From Fodinibius salicampi (GTDB taxonomy: Bacteria > Bacteroidota > Rhodothermia > Balneolales > Balneolaceae), in NCBI RefSeq assembly GCF_039545095.1, contig NZ_BAABRS010000001.1:186001-250000 (forward strand): a DNA stretch of 64,000 bases, written 5' to 3'. The translations under genes were made by a program, and so were the position numbers. Shown here piece by piece: positions 18,627 through 27,950 of the stretch. Under the pieces are notes generated by a model. It saw only the letters and a list, made by a program, of their open reading frames with translations. It was not told the DNA's origin and made no database searches. The number at the start of each line of letters is the position of its first letter. Position 1 is the stretch's first letter.

Positions 18627-18892
18627 TCAATTCATGGCACTCAGGAATTTTTTATCAGAGTTGAAATGTTGAGAAAAATATTCCTTCTTTGTTTCGATAT
18701 TCCCGCCTTCCAGGATTCGTACAGATTCAGACAGCAGGTTTTTGGCTGTCTGACTGTCGTTATTAATAATAGCCTGATGGAACGCATCAAGTGGCTTGAT
18801 TACATTTTTCTCTGATGCGGAAGGCTGACTTACAGATATGGAAGTTCCAATTATAAATAGGAGAACTGCAGTTAATGATATTCGAGTAGCAT
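18627..18892 (-). pseudogene. Secreted NTF2-like/DUF4440 protein, degraded
   Basis: The minus-strand frame ending with TGA at 18627-18629 reads as a signal peptide (ISLTAVLLFIIGTSISVSQ) followed by a mature part (PLDAFHQAIINNDSQTAKNL ... KKEYFSQHFNSDKKFLSAMN). This is the pattern of NTF2-like DUF4440 secreted proteins. The frame has no usable start codon. An ATG at 18890-18892 is one base out of frame, which suggests a one-base loss near the start. After the TGA the same frame continues in a family-like way (EFYSQTVIVKK), with a second stop soon after. Both ends are therefore damaged. It lies 16 bp after the DUF2231 gene, as if once its operon partner. Confidence 0.55.
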
Positions 18893-18908
18893 AATGTAGT
18901 TTTAATGA

Positions 18909-19979
18909 TTAATTGAGTTGGGTTAAGGTCAACCGATCAATAAGTATGGTTCCAGTTCCATTTAGCTTTAGCCCCACACTTCCGGCCTCGGGAGCATCCC
19001 CATGGCCATGCACCACCATCTCTTTGTTGATATACCCACGGAAGTGAGTGCTGTTACCGACGGTACGTAAAAACAACATTCCCGAAGCAGAATAAGATTC
19101 TTCGGCAAATACTTCACGGTTGCCCTCGCTGACCCGTCCCTGGGATATCGTGCCATCAGAAGAGAGCATCACAAAGTCATAGTTCTGGGCATCCTGCACA
19201 TGGTTGACGAGCGAAACCTCTCCATTGAAATCAGACAAATTCAGATAGTAATCTACCTGCACATTTTGGAATGAGTCCTTGCCCACAAAGAAGCTAGTAG
19301 TAGAATTGGCAGATATTTTAAGCAGATAATTACTTCCACTGTTAACAATAGTTGGCTGCAGCTGGGAAGCTGACCCTTCCAGCCAATGGAAGCGGGAAAG
19401 TAGCGTGCTTATGCTATTCGGACCAATTTCCCAAGACCAGTTGCCATCGTCACTAGCGGTGAAGGTTGATCTTGTCTCTTGAAGACTATCCGCTTCGGGT
19501 GACGATGAGCTTTGTTGCTCGACCAGCTGACCAGTCCCAGCGCCATAGCCAAAGACCAATTCGGCACCGTGGTCTCCTGTTTCATAAAGAAAGAAGACTC
19601 CGGGTAGAGCCACGATAAACAGCCCAATTTTGATCATTTTTTGATCGATCTTTTGAAACCAATGGAGTAGAATTCGCAGCACGGCATAGATCCCGAAAAA
19701 CCAGACCGTCCAGAGCGCCCAGTCGCTATGCTCGTTTAAGACCGTTTGGGCACCGGAGGATAAAAATACACTATCAGCTGCCAGCGACCCCGTATAGTAA
19801 GCAGCAATAGCCGAAATGGCTCCAATCCCATATAGAATCGTTGTTTTAAGCTCATCCCACCATTGGTCGGGCAGAAAAAAGTCCAGCAAGTCCATCAATA
19901 CCGCTACCAAAATAATGGCAATGGGAAAATGAACAAGGATCGGGTGAATGTTGGGTGCCCATTCAGGAATCAATTCCAT
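18909..19979 (-). CDS. DUF2231 membrane protein with C-terminal LamG-like domain
   Basis: A 356-residue protein. The N-terminal half has the DUF2231 pattern (NIHPILVHFPIAIILVAVL) and four hydrophobic helices to about residue 140. A Ser-rich linker follows. The C-terminal half (about 175-356) is a beta-rich domain like the concanavalin/LamG or DUF1080 type. DUF2231 proteins are inner-membrane proteins often found beside metal and multicopper oxidase genes, with no proven function. The C-terminal domain probably lies in the periplasm. It is the last intact gene of the minus-strand copper run and starts 18 bp after the permease. Confidence 0.7.
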   Translation of the reverse strand: MELIPEWAPNIHPILVHFPIAIILVAVLMDLLDFFLPDQWWDELKTTILYGIGAISAIAAYYTGSLAADSVFLSSGAQTVLNEHSDWALWTVWFFGIYAVLRILLHWFQKIDQKMIKIGLFIVALPGVFFLYETGDHGAELVFGYGAGTGQLVEQQSSSSPEADSLQETRSTFTASDDGNWSWEIGPNSISTLLSRFHWLEGSASQLQPTIVNSGSNYLLKISANSTTSFFVGKDSFQNVQVDYYLNLSDFNGEVSLVNHVQDAQNYDFVMLSSDGTISQGRVSEGNREVFAEESYSASGMLFLRTVGNSTHFRGYINKEMVVHGHGDAPEAGSVGLKLNGTGTILIDRLTLTQLN

Positions 19980-19997
19980 AATATGAGGTTCTTTTCG

Positions 19998-21206
19998 TTA
20001 TAACAATTGGGTGTAAGCAAATGCTAACAATCCTAAGACATTAATGATAATAAATAGGGTAACAGCAATTTTCTTAATCTTGCCACCGCTTTCCATATCC
20101 ATCATCTTCATCTCGTGACTCTGCAGGTACTTTTTATGCAGCCATACCAATCCGGCGGCAATCCAAACAAATACAAGATTCATCCAGAAAGTATAGTCGA
20201 TTTTGAACTGAGTGATCTCAGAAACTACGCGCTTGCTTTCCGGCACAATATCCAGAATTGTGAAAAGACCGTTCAGGATTAGTGCTGTAAGTACAATGCT
20301 GACAAACATCACACCGGCAATATACAATGCGACCCGCCATCCATAGTATTTGGCGTTAATATGAACCAGTGGTGGCACCATCAAGTCGGAGTAGATAAAG
20401 CCCATAATGCCCGCAAATAGCACCCCATTTTGATTGAGTACGGTCGCCAGGGGGATATTACCCATCGATCCAATAAAGGTGGAGGCAGCCACAAAAGGAG
20501 CAATAGCAGCATTCTCCAAGGCTACCAACCAGTCGGGAAGGTGTTGGGCATCAGCCAGGAATAGGGTGGTCCAGAACGACTCGGGGACCAGCACGGCCAC
20601 AAATCCGGCAATAGTGAAGCCAATCAGGATATCCTCCCAGGCCATCTTCCAGTCGTTGACAAATTTGTGGCCAACCAGTTGCCATCCTTCTTTACTTTTG
20701 ATGCGTTTTTTCCAGTCAAAATCTTCGGTTAGTCCATCGTCATCGCTTTCAACTTTTTCGCGGGCGGCCTCCAGCCAGCTTTCGGGATAGGTCCATTTGA
20801 TGAGCAGGCTGCTAATGGCAATGAGGACAAGTCCGCCAATAAGTTCTGCAGCTAGAAACTGCCATCCCAGAAAGATGAGTATCAATATACCCAGTTCAAT
20901 AACAAGATTTGTAGAGGCAAACATAAAGGCCACAGCTGCAATGAAGTGAGCTCCTTTCTTGACCAGCGATCGGGCCGCGGCCAGGGCTGCAAAAGAGCAG
21001 GACGAGGAAGCCGCACCAAAGAAGGTAGATAGGGAAATACTTTTCAGATCAGCATCGCCCATGTATTTGGTAAGTTCTTTCTTGGGGACGAAAGCTTGGA
21101 TCATCCCGCTTACAAAGTAGCCGAGCACAAAGGCCCAACCGGATTTCCAGAAAAAACCCAGTGCCGTTTTTGCTGATTCACCAAAAGATTGAATAAAAGT
21201 TTCCAT
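19998..21206 (-). CDS. ArsP/YraQ-like permease (UPF0718)
   Basis: A 402-residue integral membrane protein with about eight to ten helices in two halves, separated by a charged cytoplasmic loop (about 150-200). The segment GAASSSCSFAALAAARSLVK, with its SSSCS motif, and the second-half motif STFIGSMGNIPLATVL match the predicted permease family PF03773. ArsP members of that family export organoarsenicals. Others occur next to metal-resistance genes with unknown cargo. Its place between the multicopper oxidase and the DUF2231 gene suggests metal export, but copper has not been shown as a substrate for the family. Confidence 0.8.
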   Translation of the reverse strand: METFIQSFGESAKTALGFFWKSGWAFVLGYFVSGMIQAFVPKKELTKYMGDADLKSISLSTFFGAASSSCSFAALAAARSLVKKGAHFIAAVAFMFASTNLVIELGILILIFLGWQFLAAELIGGLVLIAISSLLIKWTYPESWLEAAREKVESDDDGLTEDFDWKKRIKSKEGWQLVGHKFVNDWKMAWEDILIGFTIAGFVAVLVPESFWTTLFLADAQHLPDWLVALENAAIAPFVAASTFIGSMGNIPLATVLNQNGVLFAGIMGFIYSDLMVPPLVHINAKYYGWRVALYIAGVMFVSIVLTALILNGLFTILDIVPESKRVVSEITQFKIDYTFWMNLVFVWIAAGLVWLHKKYLQSHEMKMMDMESGGKIKKIAVTLFIIINVLGLLAFAYTQLL

Positions 21207-21247
21207 TTATAGTCAATAATCAATTCAAATTATTGATTTTTTATTAC

Positions 21248-22714
21248 TTAGGTAATCTCTAAGTTCGCCATCATCCCCGCATCTTCGTGTTCAAGATTGT
21301 GGCAGTGAAACACATACAATCCTTTAGGAGCATCGAACTGTATAATGATTCTAACTCGTTCACCCGGCATAACCAGGGTGGTATCTTTCCATCCGGTTTC
21401 GGTTGGGTGCAGGCCTCGGTTTCCGCTGCGGCTTAGTACCTTAAATTGTACCGCGTGAATATGCATGGGGTGAGGGACAGCAGAGTTGTTTACGAATTCC
21501 CATATTTCTGAATCTCCCTGGGTTACTTCTTCGTCTACCCGAAGCATTTCAAAAAGGCGTCCATTTATGGTATGGCCGGTCATCATTTCCATGTTTAATT
21601 CTATTCTTCGGGTGCGTACAGCGTCATCTTCAGTTGGGAAATTAACCTCAGAAAGTTGTTGGGGTAGATTCATAGAACTTGACGTGCCAGAGGTATTATC
21701 TATCCGAAACTCCATCAGTGGAAATTCACTGCCTTGCTCGGGTCCGCCGCCTCCCATCATCTGAGACATATTGCCCATCATGCCACCGTTTGAAGGGACC
21801 GAGAATTCCTTGCTGATTAATTCCGCCGAGCTGCCAGAAAATCCGTTGGAAAAATCCACCAATAGATCCGCACGTTCTCCGGGAGCCAGTAAGAGTTCCT
21901 TAGTTTCAACGGGCTGAGGTAAAAGTCCACCGTCGGAACCAATCACCGTAAACGATTGCTCGTTTCGGAAAGCAATATTATAGATTCGGGCATTGGAACC
22001 ATTCAGTAATCGCAACCGGTAGGGGCGTGGCTGCACTTCGTGGTATGGATTAGGGATGCCATTAACCAAAATATGTTCACCCAGATAGCCCGTCATCATG
22101 CGCTCCGGCATAGAAGGATCATAGTAAATATTGCCAGCGTCATCTATTTTACGGTCCTGGATGACCAGCGGTAGTTCATAATCCCCGGATGGTAGGTTCA
22201 ACGCCTGTTCTTCTTCGTCCGTTACGATAAAAAATCCCGCTAAGCCTCGATATACCTGTGGGCCTGTAATTTTGTGGGGATGCGGATGATACCAATAGGT
22301 TCCGGCTCGCTGATTGATTGCAAAGTCATAGGAATAGATGCCTTCCGAAATGACGTCTTTGGGATGACCGTCCATGTCAGGAGGTACAATCATGCCATGC
22401 CAATGGATAATGCTTTCCTGCCCAATGTCGTTTTGAAATTGAACCTGGAATCGCTCTCCTCTTTTTATGCGAACAGTCGGACCCGGCAGGCTTCCATTAA
22501 ACTGCAGGGAGTCCAATGTATATTGTTCAGCAATTGTAAGGTCGTCGCGAGAAGCCCGAAGCTGATCACTGTCCAAGGGATCGGGAAATCGTAGGGGATA
22601 GCGATAGATATCAGATGTATCTGTACTGAAATTCATACAGGAGGTGATAAAAGAGGGGGGCAAAAAGAAAGCAGCACCGGTTCCAGTATACTTTAAGAAG
22701 GTTTTCCTATCCAT
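21248..22714 (-). CDS. Multicopper oxidase (CueO/SufI-like)
   Basis: A 488-residue secreted three-domain multicopper oxidase. The N-terminus carries a signal with a Cys (FITSC near residue 26) that could be lipidated. Copper-binding motifs are in order: IIHWHGMIVPP, YWYHPHPHKITG, PHPMHIHAVQF and FHCHNLEHEDAGMM. The last has Met as the type 1 axial ligand. A Met-rich insert (GGMMGNMSQMMGGG) near residue 315 resembles the CueO cuprous-ion region. The likely role is oxidation of Cu(I) to Cu(II) in the periplasm. It is separate from CopA below, so the island has two such oxidases. It lies 5 bp after the SHOCT gene. Confidence 0.9.
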   Translation of the reverse strand: MDRKTFLKYTGTGAAFFLPPSFITSCMNFSTDTSDIYRYPLRFPDPLDSDQLRASRDDLTIAEQYTLDSLQFNGSLPGPTVRIKRGERFQVQFQNDIGQESIIHWHGMIVPPDMDGHPKDVISEGIYSYDFAINQRAGTYWYHPHPHKITGPQVYRGLAGFFIVTDEEEQALNLPSGDYELPLVIQDRKIDDAGNIYYDPSMPERMMTGYLGEHILVNGIPNPYHEVQPRPYRLRLLNGSNARIYNIAFRNEQSFTVIGSDGGLLPQPVETKELLLAPGERADLLVDFSNGFSGSSAELISKEFSVPSNGGMMGNMSQMMGGGGPEQGSEFPLMEFRIDNTSGTSSSMNLPQQLSEVNFPTEDDAVRTRRIELNMEMMTGHTINGRLFEMLRVDEEVTQGDSEIWEFVNNSAVPHPMHIHAVQFKVLSRSGNRGLHPTETGWKDTTLVMPGERVRIIIQFDAPKGLYVFHCHNLEHEDAGMMANLEIT

Positions 22715-22719
22715 TTCAG

Positions 22720-22941
22720 TTATTTTTGCAATTCTTGTTTTCGCCTTTGGAACTCCTCTTTATCAATTTCCCCATTGGTATACCGGCGTTTAAGGATATC
22801 CATTGGTGTTTCTTTATGTTGACTCTGATTGGATTGACCAGAGTTTATAACCGCACGGATGGCAAATATGACTAGTACAATAATCAAAAACCACCAGAAA
22901 AACATCATCCATCCACCTCCAAAGAAATTAAAATCATGCAT
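22720..22941 (-). CDS. SHOCT-domain small membrane protein
   Basis: A 73-residue protein. An N-terminal aromatic-rich membrane helix (FFWWFLIIVLVIFAIRAVI) is followed by a polar linker and a C-terminal SHOCT motif (MDILKRRYTNGEIDKEEFQR). SHOCT domains are short helical modules of unclear function, often at the C-terminus of small membrane proteins. It is 5 bp upstream of the multicopper oxidase start on the same strand, so the two are coupled. A close relative lies at 28607-28831 on the other side of the island. Confidence 0.85.
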   Translation of the reverse strand: MHDFNFFGGGWMMFFWWFLIIVLVIFAIRAVINSGQSNQSQHKETPMDILKRRYTNGEIDKEEFQRRKQELQK

Positions 22942-22983
22942 AAAAGATCCTTGTGATTGTATTAGTTTAAAGTAAATATACTA

Positions 22984-23751
22984 CTAAAACCACATGCGAA
23001 CGCCGCCAAGCATGCTAAAGCTGTCCACATGTCCACCCTCCGTGCGAGCCATATCAGCAGTTTTGCCCAGCTTGCGTTCCCAGTTAATGCCGATGTAGGG
23101 AGCAAATTCCCGCACAAACTCATAGCGAAGCCGAAAGCCAAGTCCGATATTATTTAATCCGGATCCGACGCCCCATTCAGAAGTCTCCTGTAGGGCAACG
23201 CTTGTTTCAAAAATGGGTTGACCGATAAGCCGCTGCGTGAATAGTAGATCGTATTCGGCTTCCAGATCGGCGGAGATATCACCGTCCTCGCTTACATATA
23301 TTCCACTTTCAAAATGAATAAAGTAGGGCGCCTTGCCTTGAAGACCGACAGTTGCAAAACCTCGGGATTTATTGCCGTGTTCATAGGCCAGATCATAACG
23401 GAGGCCGCCCAAAACGTCAAGGTAAGGACTTATGGCTCGGCTGTATACCCCCTGAAATTCCATATGCGCCTGACTTTCGTTTGGTACAGCTTCCCCGTGG
23501 GATTTGAACCAGAACTTGCCCAGATCTTTGCCTATATAGCCTTTTATATCCCACATAATAGGATTTGAGCCACCTACGCTGCGGTACTCCAGTTTATCGG
23601 CAATCAGGTAGGCGTAGGTTTTATCGCCCATCATCAGGTCGTTGCTAAACTCGGGTGCTTTTTGTGCAAAGGCTGAACTGCCGGCAATTATAGTGATAAC
23701 AAAAGTGGTGAGAATGATTGTTGATATGCGTTTAGTCAAGGTCATGATCAT
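22984..23751 (-). CDS. copB: Copper resistance outer-membrane protein CopB
   Basis: A 255-residue protein with a signal peptide (to about residue 29, ending SSAFAQ) and a beta-barrel. The family pattern is clear: LIADKLEYRS near the start of the barrel, WDIKGYIGKDLGKFWFKSHG, and alternating strands ending in a C-terminal Phe (GGVRMWF). CopB family proteins are outer-membrane partners of CopA. The N-terminal Met/His-rich segment seen in pseudomonads is absent here. It follows copA by 52 bp on the same strand and precedes the SHOCT gene by 42 bp, as part of the minus-strand copper operon. Confidence 0.9.
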   Translation of the reverse strand: MIMTLTKRISTIILTTFVITIIAGSSAFAQKAPEFSNDLMMGDKTYAYLIADKLEYRSVGGSNPIMWDIKGYIGKDLGKFWFKSHGEAVPNESQAHMEFQGVYSRAISPYLDVLGGLRYDLAYEHGNKSRGFATVGLQGKAPYFIHFESGIYVSEDGDISADLEAEYDLLFTQRLIGQPIFETSVALQETSEWGVGSGLNNIGLGFRLRYEFVREFAPYIGINWERKLGKTADMARTEGGHVDSFSMLGGVRMWF

Positions 23752-23803
23752 ACAAACTTATATATCAGAAAGAATTCGTTCGTAATTATTTGTTTCAATC
23801 CAT

Positions 23804-25627
23804 TTATGAATAGTCCTGTCCATAAATGCTGCCGTCCTCATCGGCTACCTGGACGACGCGGAACATGCCGCGCTCCATATGATAGAGGATGTGGCAGTGG
23901 AAGGCCCAGCGTCCTTTGTCGCGTGGCGTGACGAGGGCTGAAATCCGCTGGGCCGGCTGCACGAGCAGAGTATGCTGCCGGGGGTTATACTGCCCGTTTC
24001 CATTTTCCAGTTCCATCCACATACCGTGCAGATGGATAGGATGCTCCATCATCGTATCGTTGACCAGCGTCAGTCGGAGCCGCTCATTGTGTCTGAACTC
24101 AATAGGACCGTCCACCTCGTGAAACTGCTTCCCATCAAACGACCACATGTAACGCTCCATATTGCCGGTCAGGTGGAGCTCTACTTCCCGCTGTGCATCG
24201 CGTGTGTCCTTATTGGGACGTAGGCTTTTCAGGTCATTATACGTCAGCACGTTGCGACCGTCATTTCCGAGGCCGATGCCCGGTTCGTCGAGTCTGTCAA
24301 ACTGATTCGTGGCAATGGCAGCTGCCCCCAGTCCGTGCTTATCGGGACCGTGTTTTACAGGTGTTTCCTTCATGGCTGGCATTTGCATATCTTTATGGTC
24401 CATATTCCCATGATCCATGCCTTCCATATCCATTTCCTTCATATCACCGTTTTTCATGTCCATGCCGCCCATCGACATCATCATGCCCATGTCCCGCATG
24501 CTGCGCTTTGGGCGTGGACGAAGTTCCGGAACGGGAGCCGACATGCCTTCGTTCGGGGCCAGCGTTCCGCGAGCAAAACCTCCGCGGTCCAGAGATTCCG
24601 CAAAAATAGTATAGGGTTTTTCTTCTTTTGGTTCTACGATGACATCATAAGTCTCGGCAATACCGATTCGAAACTCGTCGATTGGCACCGGCTCCACATT
24701 TTGGCCATCGGCTTGAACCATCGTCATTTTCAGTCCGGGAATACGAACGTCAAACGCCGTGGTTCCGGCCGAGGCGTTAATAAATCGCAGGCGCACTTTT
24801 TCCCCTTTTTTGAACAAGGCATTCCAGTTGGAGTTAGGACCATGTCCGTTCATCAGATAAGTGTAGGTGGCACTGGTTACGTCTAACAGGTCGGTAGCCT
24901 TCATGCGCATCTTTCCAAATGAGTGGTAGTCCTTAACTGTATCTCCAAATCCTTTCTCTTTTATATCTGCAAAAAACTCTCCAATTGTACGCTGCTGATA
25001 ATTGTAGTAGGCATCCAGTGATATTACATTGTCCAGCACGTTGTGGGGATCTTCAAAGGTCCAGTCAGAAAGTACGATTGGATATTCACGGTCATACTCG
25101 ACCGGATCTTCTTCGGCCGGATCGATAATCATGGGGCCATAATGGCCAAGCTGTTCTTGAAATCCTGAGTGACTATGGTACCAATAGGTTCCATTTTGCC
25201 GCACCGGGTACCGGTATTCAAATGTTTCACCCGGGGCAATGCCGTCAAAACTAACACCGGGTACGCCATCCATCTGGAAGGGCAGGAGAATTCCGTGCCA
25301 GTGGATAGAGGTAGGATCGTCCAACTCATTGGTTACTCGGAGCATCACGTCTTCTCCTTCTTGCAAACGGATCAAGGGACCTGGCACTGAACCGTTGATA
25401 CCTATGGCTTCGCCTCGCTTACCATCAATCTTGTGCGGCATTTTACCGATGGTCAGATCAATGATATTATCGGTGCCTTTAGGAGTTAACACTTCTCGTT
25501 TGTCCTTACCGAAGCCAGCTAAAGCGTAGCCCGGCAATACCGCACTTGCACTGGCAAAGGCTATCAAGGAGCCAGCATATCGGAGAAAGGTGCGGCGATT
25601 CATACCATTATTGTTATCGTCATTCAT
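23804..25627 (-). CDS. copA: Copper resistance multicopper oxidase CopA
   Basis: A 607-residue CopA-type oxidase with a Tat-like signal (NRRTFLRYAG). Copper sites in order are SIHWHGILLPFQMDG, YWYHSHSGFQEQ, HPIHLHGMWME and AFHCHILYHMERGMF. The central linker (about 380-430) is rich in Met, His and Asp (MGMMMSMGGMDMKNG, MEGMDHGNMDHKDM). This is a copper-binding segment typical of CopA. The protein acts in the periplasm, where it binds and oxidises Cu(I). It is the first gene of the minus-strand operon and diverges from the response regulator across 159 bp that hold a candidate operator. Confidence 0.95.
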   Translation of the reverse strand: MNDDNNNGMNRRTFLRYAGSLIAFASASAVLPGYALAGFGKDKREVLTPKGTDNIIDLTIGKMPHKIDGKRGEAIGINGSVPGPLIRLQEGEDVMLRVTNELDDPTSIHWHGILLPFQMDGVPGVSFDGIAPGETFEYRYPVRQNGTYWYHSHSGFQEQLGHYGPMIIDPAEEDPVEYDREYPIVLSDWTFEDPHNVLDNVISLDAYYNYQQRTIGEFFADIKEKGFGDTVKDYHSFGKMRMKATDLLDVTSATYTYLMNGHGPNSNWNALFKKGEKVRLRFINASAGTTAFDVRIPGLKMTMVQADGQNVEPVPIDEFRIGIAETYDVIVEPKEEKPYTIFAESLDRGGFARGTLAPNEGMSAPVPELRPRPKRSMRDMGMMMSMGGMDMKNGDMKEMDMEGMDHGNMDHKDMQMPAMKETPVKHGPDKHGLGAAAIATNQFDRLDEPGIGLGNDGRNVLTYNDLKSLRPNKDTRDAQREVELHLTGNMERYMWSFDGKQFHEVDGPIEFRHNERLRLTLVNDTMMEHPIHLHGMWMELENGNGQYNPRQHTLLVQPAQRISALVTPRDKGRWAFHCHILYHMERGMFRVVQVADEDGSIYGQDYS

Positions 25628-25703
25628 AAATCAGCGTAGCCTGTTATTTTAATTAGCTAAAGTATTGGTTTCAGAATATCGAACCTAAACATACGAATAG
25701 AAC

Positions 25704-25720
25704 CTTAAATTAAGCTTAAA
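25704..25720. promoter_or_regulatory. Candidate response-regulator box between copA and copR
   Basis: Two direct CTTAAA repeats start 11 bp apart (25704 and 25715), one helical turn, which is typical of OmpR-family sites. They overlap the perfect palindrome TTAAGCTTAA (25710-25719). The site lies in the 159-bp divergent region between copA and the response regulator. The same CTTAAA-N5-CTTAAA arrangement occurs at 29414-29430. Binding is inference. Confidence 0.5.
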
Positions 25721-25786
25721 ACATTATTGGTCCGTGTCCTTTATCTTTGAGGTGTTATTTATTTCACGGAATAGAATTACGAGTTT

Positions 25787-26509
25787 ATGTGGATATTATT
25801 AGTTGAAGATGAAAAACAGCTTGCCCAGTCCCTTAAACGTGGACTGGAAGAGGAGGGACACGTGGTGGAAGTAATGCATGATGGAGAAGAAGCCGAATTG
25901 CAAGGTTTGGTCAATGATTACGATATGGTGATATTGGACTGGCGGCTGCCCAATCGTGATGGCAAGCAAATTCTGGAGCATTGGCGCGGAGAAGATCGGA
26001 CGTTCCCGGTTCTCATGCTGACGGCGCTCGGGGACCTGGATCACAAAGTGTCGGGACTTGATGCGGGAGCTGATGATTATATGGGCAAGCCGTTTTCGTT
26101 TGAAGAGCTGCTGGCCCGTGTTAGGGCATTGGGACGGCGATCATCGGAAATGCAGAATAACGAAGTGGTTTCGGTGGGACCTATTGAGCTGGATCCGCGT
26201 AAACACTGGGTTAAGGTATGTAATATTGAGCGGTCGCTCAGGCCCAAGGAATTCATACTATTGGAACTATTACTAAGTGAGCCGGAAACGGTGTTTTCTA
26301 AGACCAAATTGGCAGAACGGGTATGGGGATCGGCCTATCACGTAAGTGATAACACCATTGAGGCTACGATTTCAACACTGCGCCAGAAACTGGCCGAATC
26401 GTTTGAAGAGTGCAACAAAGAATTTCTGGAGGACCACTCCCAAGTGATTGAAACCATACGCGGAGCAGGATATCGACTGAATAATAAGCTAATGGATAAA
26501 AGTGAGTAG
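25787..26509 (+). CDS. OmpR-family response regulator (CopR/CusR-like)
   Basis: A 240-residue protein: a receiver domain (1-115) with phospho-acceptor Asp51 (VILDWRLP), acidic pocket EDE near residue 6-8 and a KPFSF switch. A winged-helix DNA-binding domain (about 130-235) follows, with the end motif VIETIRGAGYRL. It diverges from copA and overlaps the next gene, a sensor kinase, by 8 bp. This context makes it the copper-responsive regulator of the island, by analogy with CopRS and CusRS. It probably binds the CTTAAA direct repeats at 25704 and 29414. Confidence 0.9.
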   Translation: MWILLVEDEKQLAQSLKRGLEEEGHVVEVMHDGEEAELQGLVNDYDMVILDWRLPNRDGKQILEHWRGEDRTFPVLMLTALGDLDHKVSGLDAGADDYMGKPFSFEELLARVRALGRRSSEMQNNEVVSVGPIELDPRKHWVKVCNIERSLRPKEFILLELLLSEPETVFSKTKLAERVWGSAYHVSDNTIEATISTLRQKLAESFEECNKEFLEDHSQVIETIRGAGYRLNNKLMDKSE

Positions 26510-27950
26510 GATTATGAGTAGCTTAACAAGCTTTTTTGATCGGCTTTCGATTTCTAAAAAGCTAGCATTTTGGTATGGATTGAGTTTATTTATAATGCTA
26601 AGTGTTTTCGGCTATTTTCTATATGAATCCTTTCATCAGTCGATCCATCATAACTATGATCGTCATCTGCGATTCGAGGCTGAGCAGCTGCTTCCGCATA
26701 TCAATACCAGCGGAGATTCCCTTTCCATTAATCTTACAGGATACAGCAGGAATGCAGCACTTAAAAGCGGCGTGGAATATGGGACCTACGTTCGATTGTA
26801 CAGCCAGGTGGAGCACCTCATTTATAAAAGCTCCAACTTCGCGGATGTAAAACAGCCATTGGATACAAATATTCCTGAAAGGCCCGAGGAATATTCTTTT
26901 AGCAGCCAGTGGCAGGAACTGCCGGCACGAACGCTGTTCTATCCGATTATGGATGATGCTGGTCAGCTTTGCGGCTGGCTTGAGGTGACCGGATTTGAAT
27001 GGACGTTACATGAAGAGTTGAGTCGATTCAGGCAGTATTTATTGGTTTTGATTGCCATAAGTGTTGCTTTTTCGATTCTTGGAGGATACTGGCTGTCGCG
27101 GCGTGCCTTGTCCCCGGTTTCTTCAATCATTGATGGTGCCAAATCAATAACAGCCACAGACTTGGATAAACGTATTCCGGTAAACTTTCAGGTGAGGGAT
27201 GAGCTTACCGATCTGGCTGAGACTTTTAATATGATGCTCAATCGTCTTCAAAAAGGTTTTGAGCGGGAGAAGCGTTTCACCTCCGATGCGGCCCACGAAC
27301 TGATGACACCACTTTCATCGATGCGCAGTGATGCTGAAATCATGCTCCGTAAACCTCGTTCAAAGGAGGAATATCGAGAAACCATCCAACGAATGTTGAC
27401 GGAAACCTGCCGCATGAGCGAGATGGTACACTTACTGCTTCAATTGTCAAGAGTGGAATCAGTGCATCGTTCTGAGCCGAACATCATTAATATAAGTCGT
27501 ATCACGAAAGTGGTGGTGGATGGGTATCAGGAAAACGCTCAAGCTAAGAATATAAATATTCAAACACAGATTAAACCTGACCTGCAAGTCCGGGCGCATG
27601 AAGCTTATATTAAGGAGGTTATCAATAATCTGTTGGGAAATGCATTGAAATATACCCCCAAAGATGGAGCTATAGAGATACAGCTTCAACGATCTAGTGG
27701 CAAGGCGGTACTGTATCTTATTGATACAGGTATTGGATTTGATGAAGTTACAAAAAAACATCTATTCGAGCGTTTTTACCGTGCTAATAAACAGGATGTG
27801 CAGGAAAGTCCCGGTAGTGGATTAGGATTACCTTTGGTAAAGGCGATTGTCGAGTTATATAATGGTAAAATTCGGGCATATAGCGACGGCGAAGGGAAGG
27901 GGAGTACATTTGTAGTTGAATTGCCTTTGATAGAAGATTTTAAAAGTTAA
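26502..27950 (+). CDS. Sensor histidine kinase (CopS/CusS-like)
   Basis: A 482-residue inner-membrane kinase. Two membrane helices (about 20-40 and 175-195) enclose a periplasmic sensor region. HAMP follows (about 197-250), then the dimerisation helix with His265 in DAAHELMTPLSS, where Met replaces the usual Arg. The ATPase part has NLLGNALKYTP, DTGIGFD and GSGLGLPLV. Its start overlaps the response-regulator gene by 8 bp, so the two are translationally coupled. Its 3' end overlaps the convergent methyltransferase by 4 bp. Copper sensing is inferred from context; no conserved CusS metal ligands were traced. Confidence 0.9.
   Translation: MSRIMSSLTSFFDRLSISKKLAFWYGLSLFIMLSVFGYFLYESFHQSIHHNYDRHLRFEAEQLLPHINTSGDSLSINLTGYSRNAALKSGVEYGTYVRLYSQVEHLIYKSSNFADVKQPLDTNIPERPEEYSFSSQWQELPARTLFYPIMDDAGQLCGWLEVTGFEWTLHEELSRFRQYLLVLIAISVAFSILGGYWLSRRALSPVSSIIDGAKSITATDLDKRIPVNFQVRDELTDLAETFNMMLNRLQKGFEREKRFTSDAAHELMTPLSSMRSDAEIMLRKPRSKEEYRETIQRMLTETCRMSEMVHLLLQLSRVESVHRSEPNIINISRITKVVVDGYQENAQAKNINIQTQIKPDLQVRAHEAYIKEVINNLLGNALKYTPKDGAIEIQLQRSSGKAVLYLIDTGIGFDEVTKKHLFERFYRANKQDVQESPGSGLGLPLVKAIVELYNGKIRAYSDGEGKGSTFVVELPLIEDFKS

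Noticed and set aside
18573-18815. Plus-strand frame of 80 codons
   Set aside because: It is opposite the degraded NTF2-like gene, whose signal peptide and domain pattern are far more convincing.
24335-24886. His-rich open frame on the plus strand, 183 codons
   Set aside because: It is opposite copA. The His/Met richness reflects the Met/His/Asp-rich copA linker read backwards.
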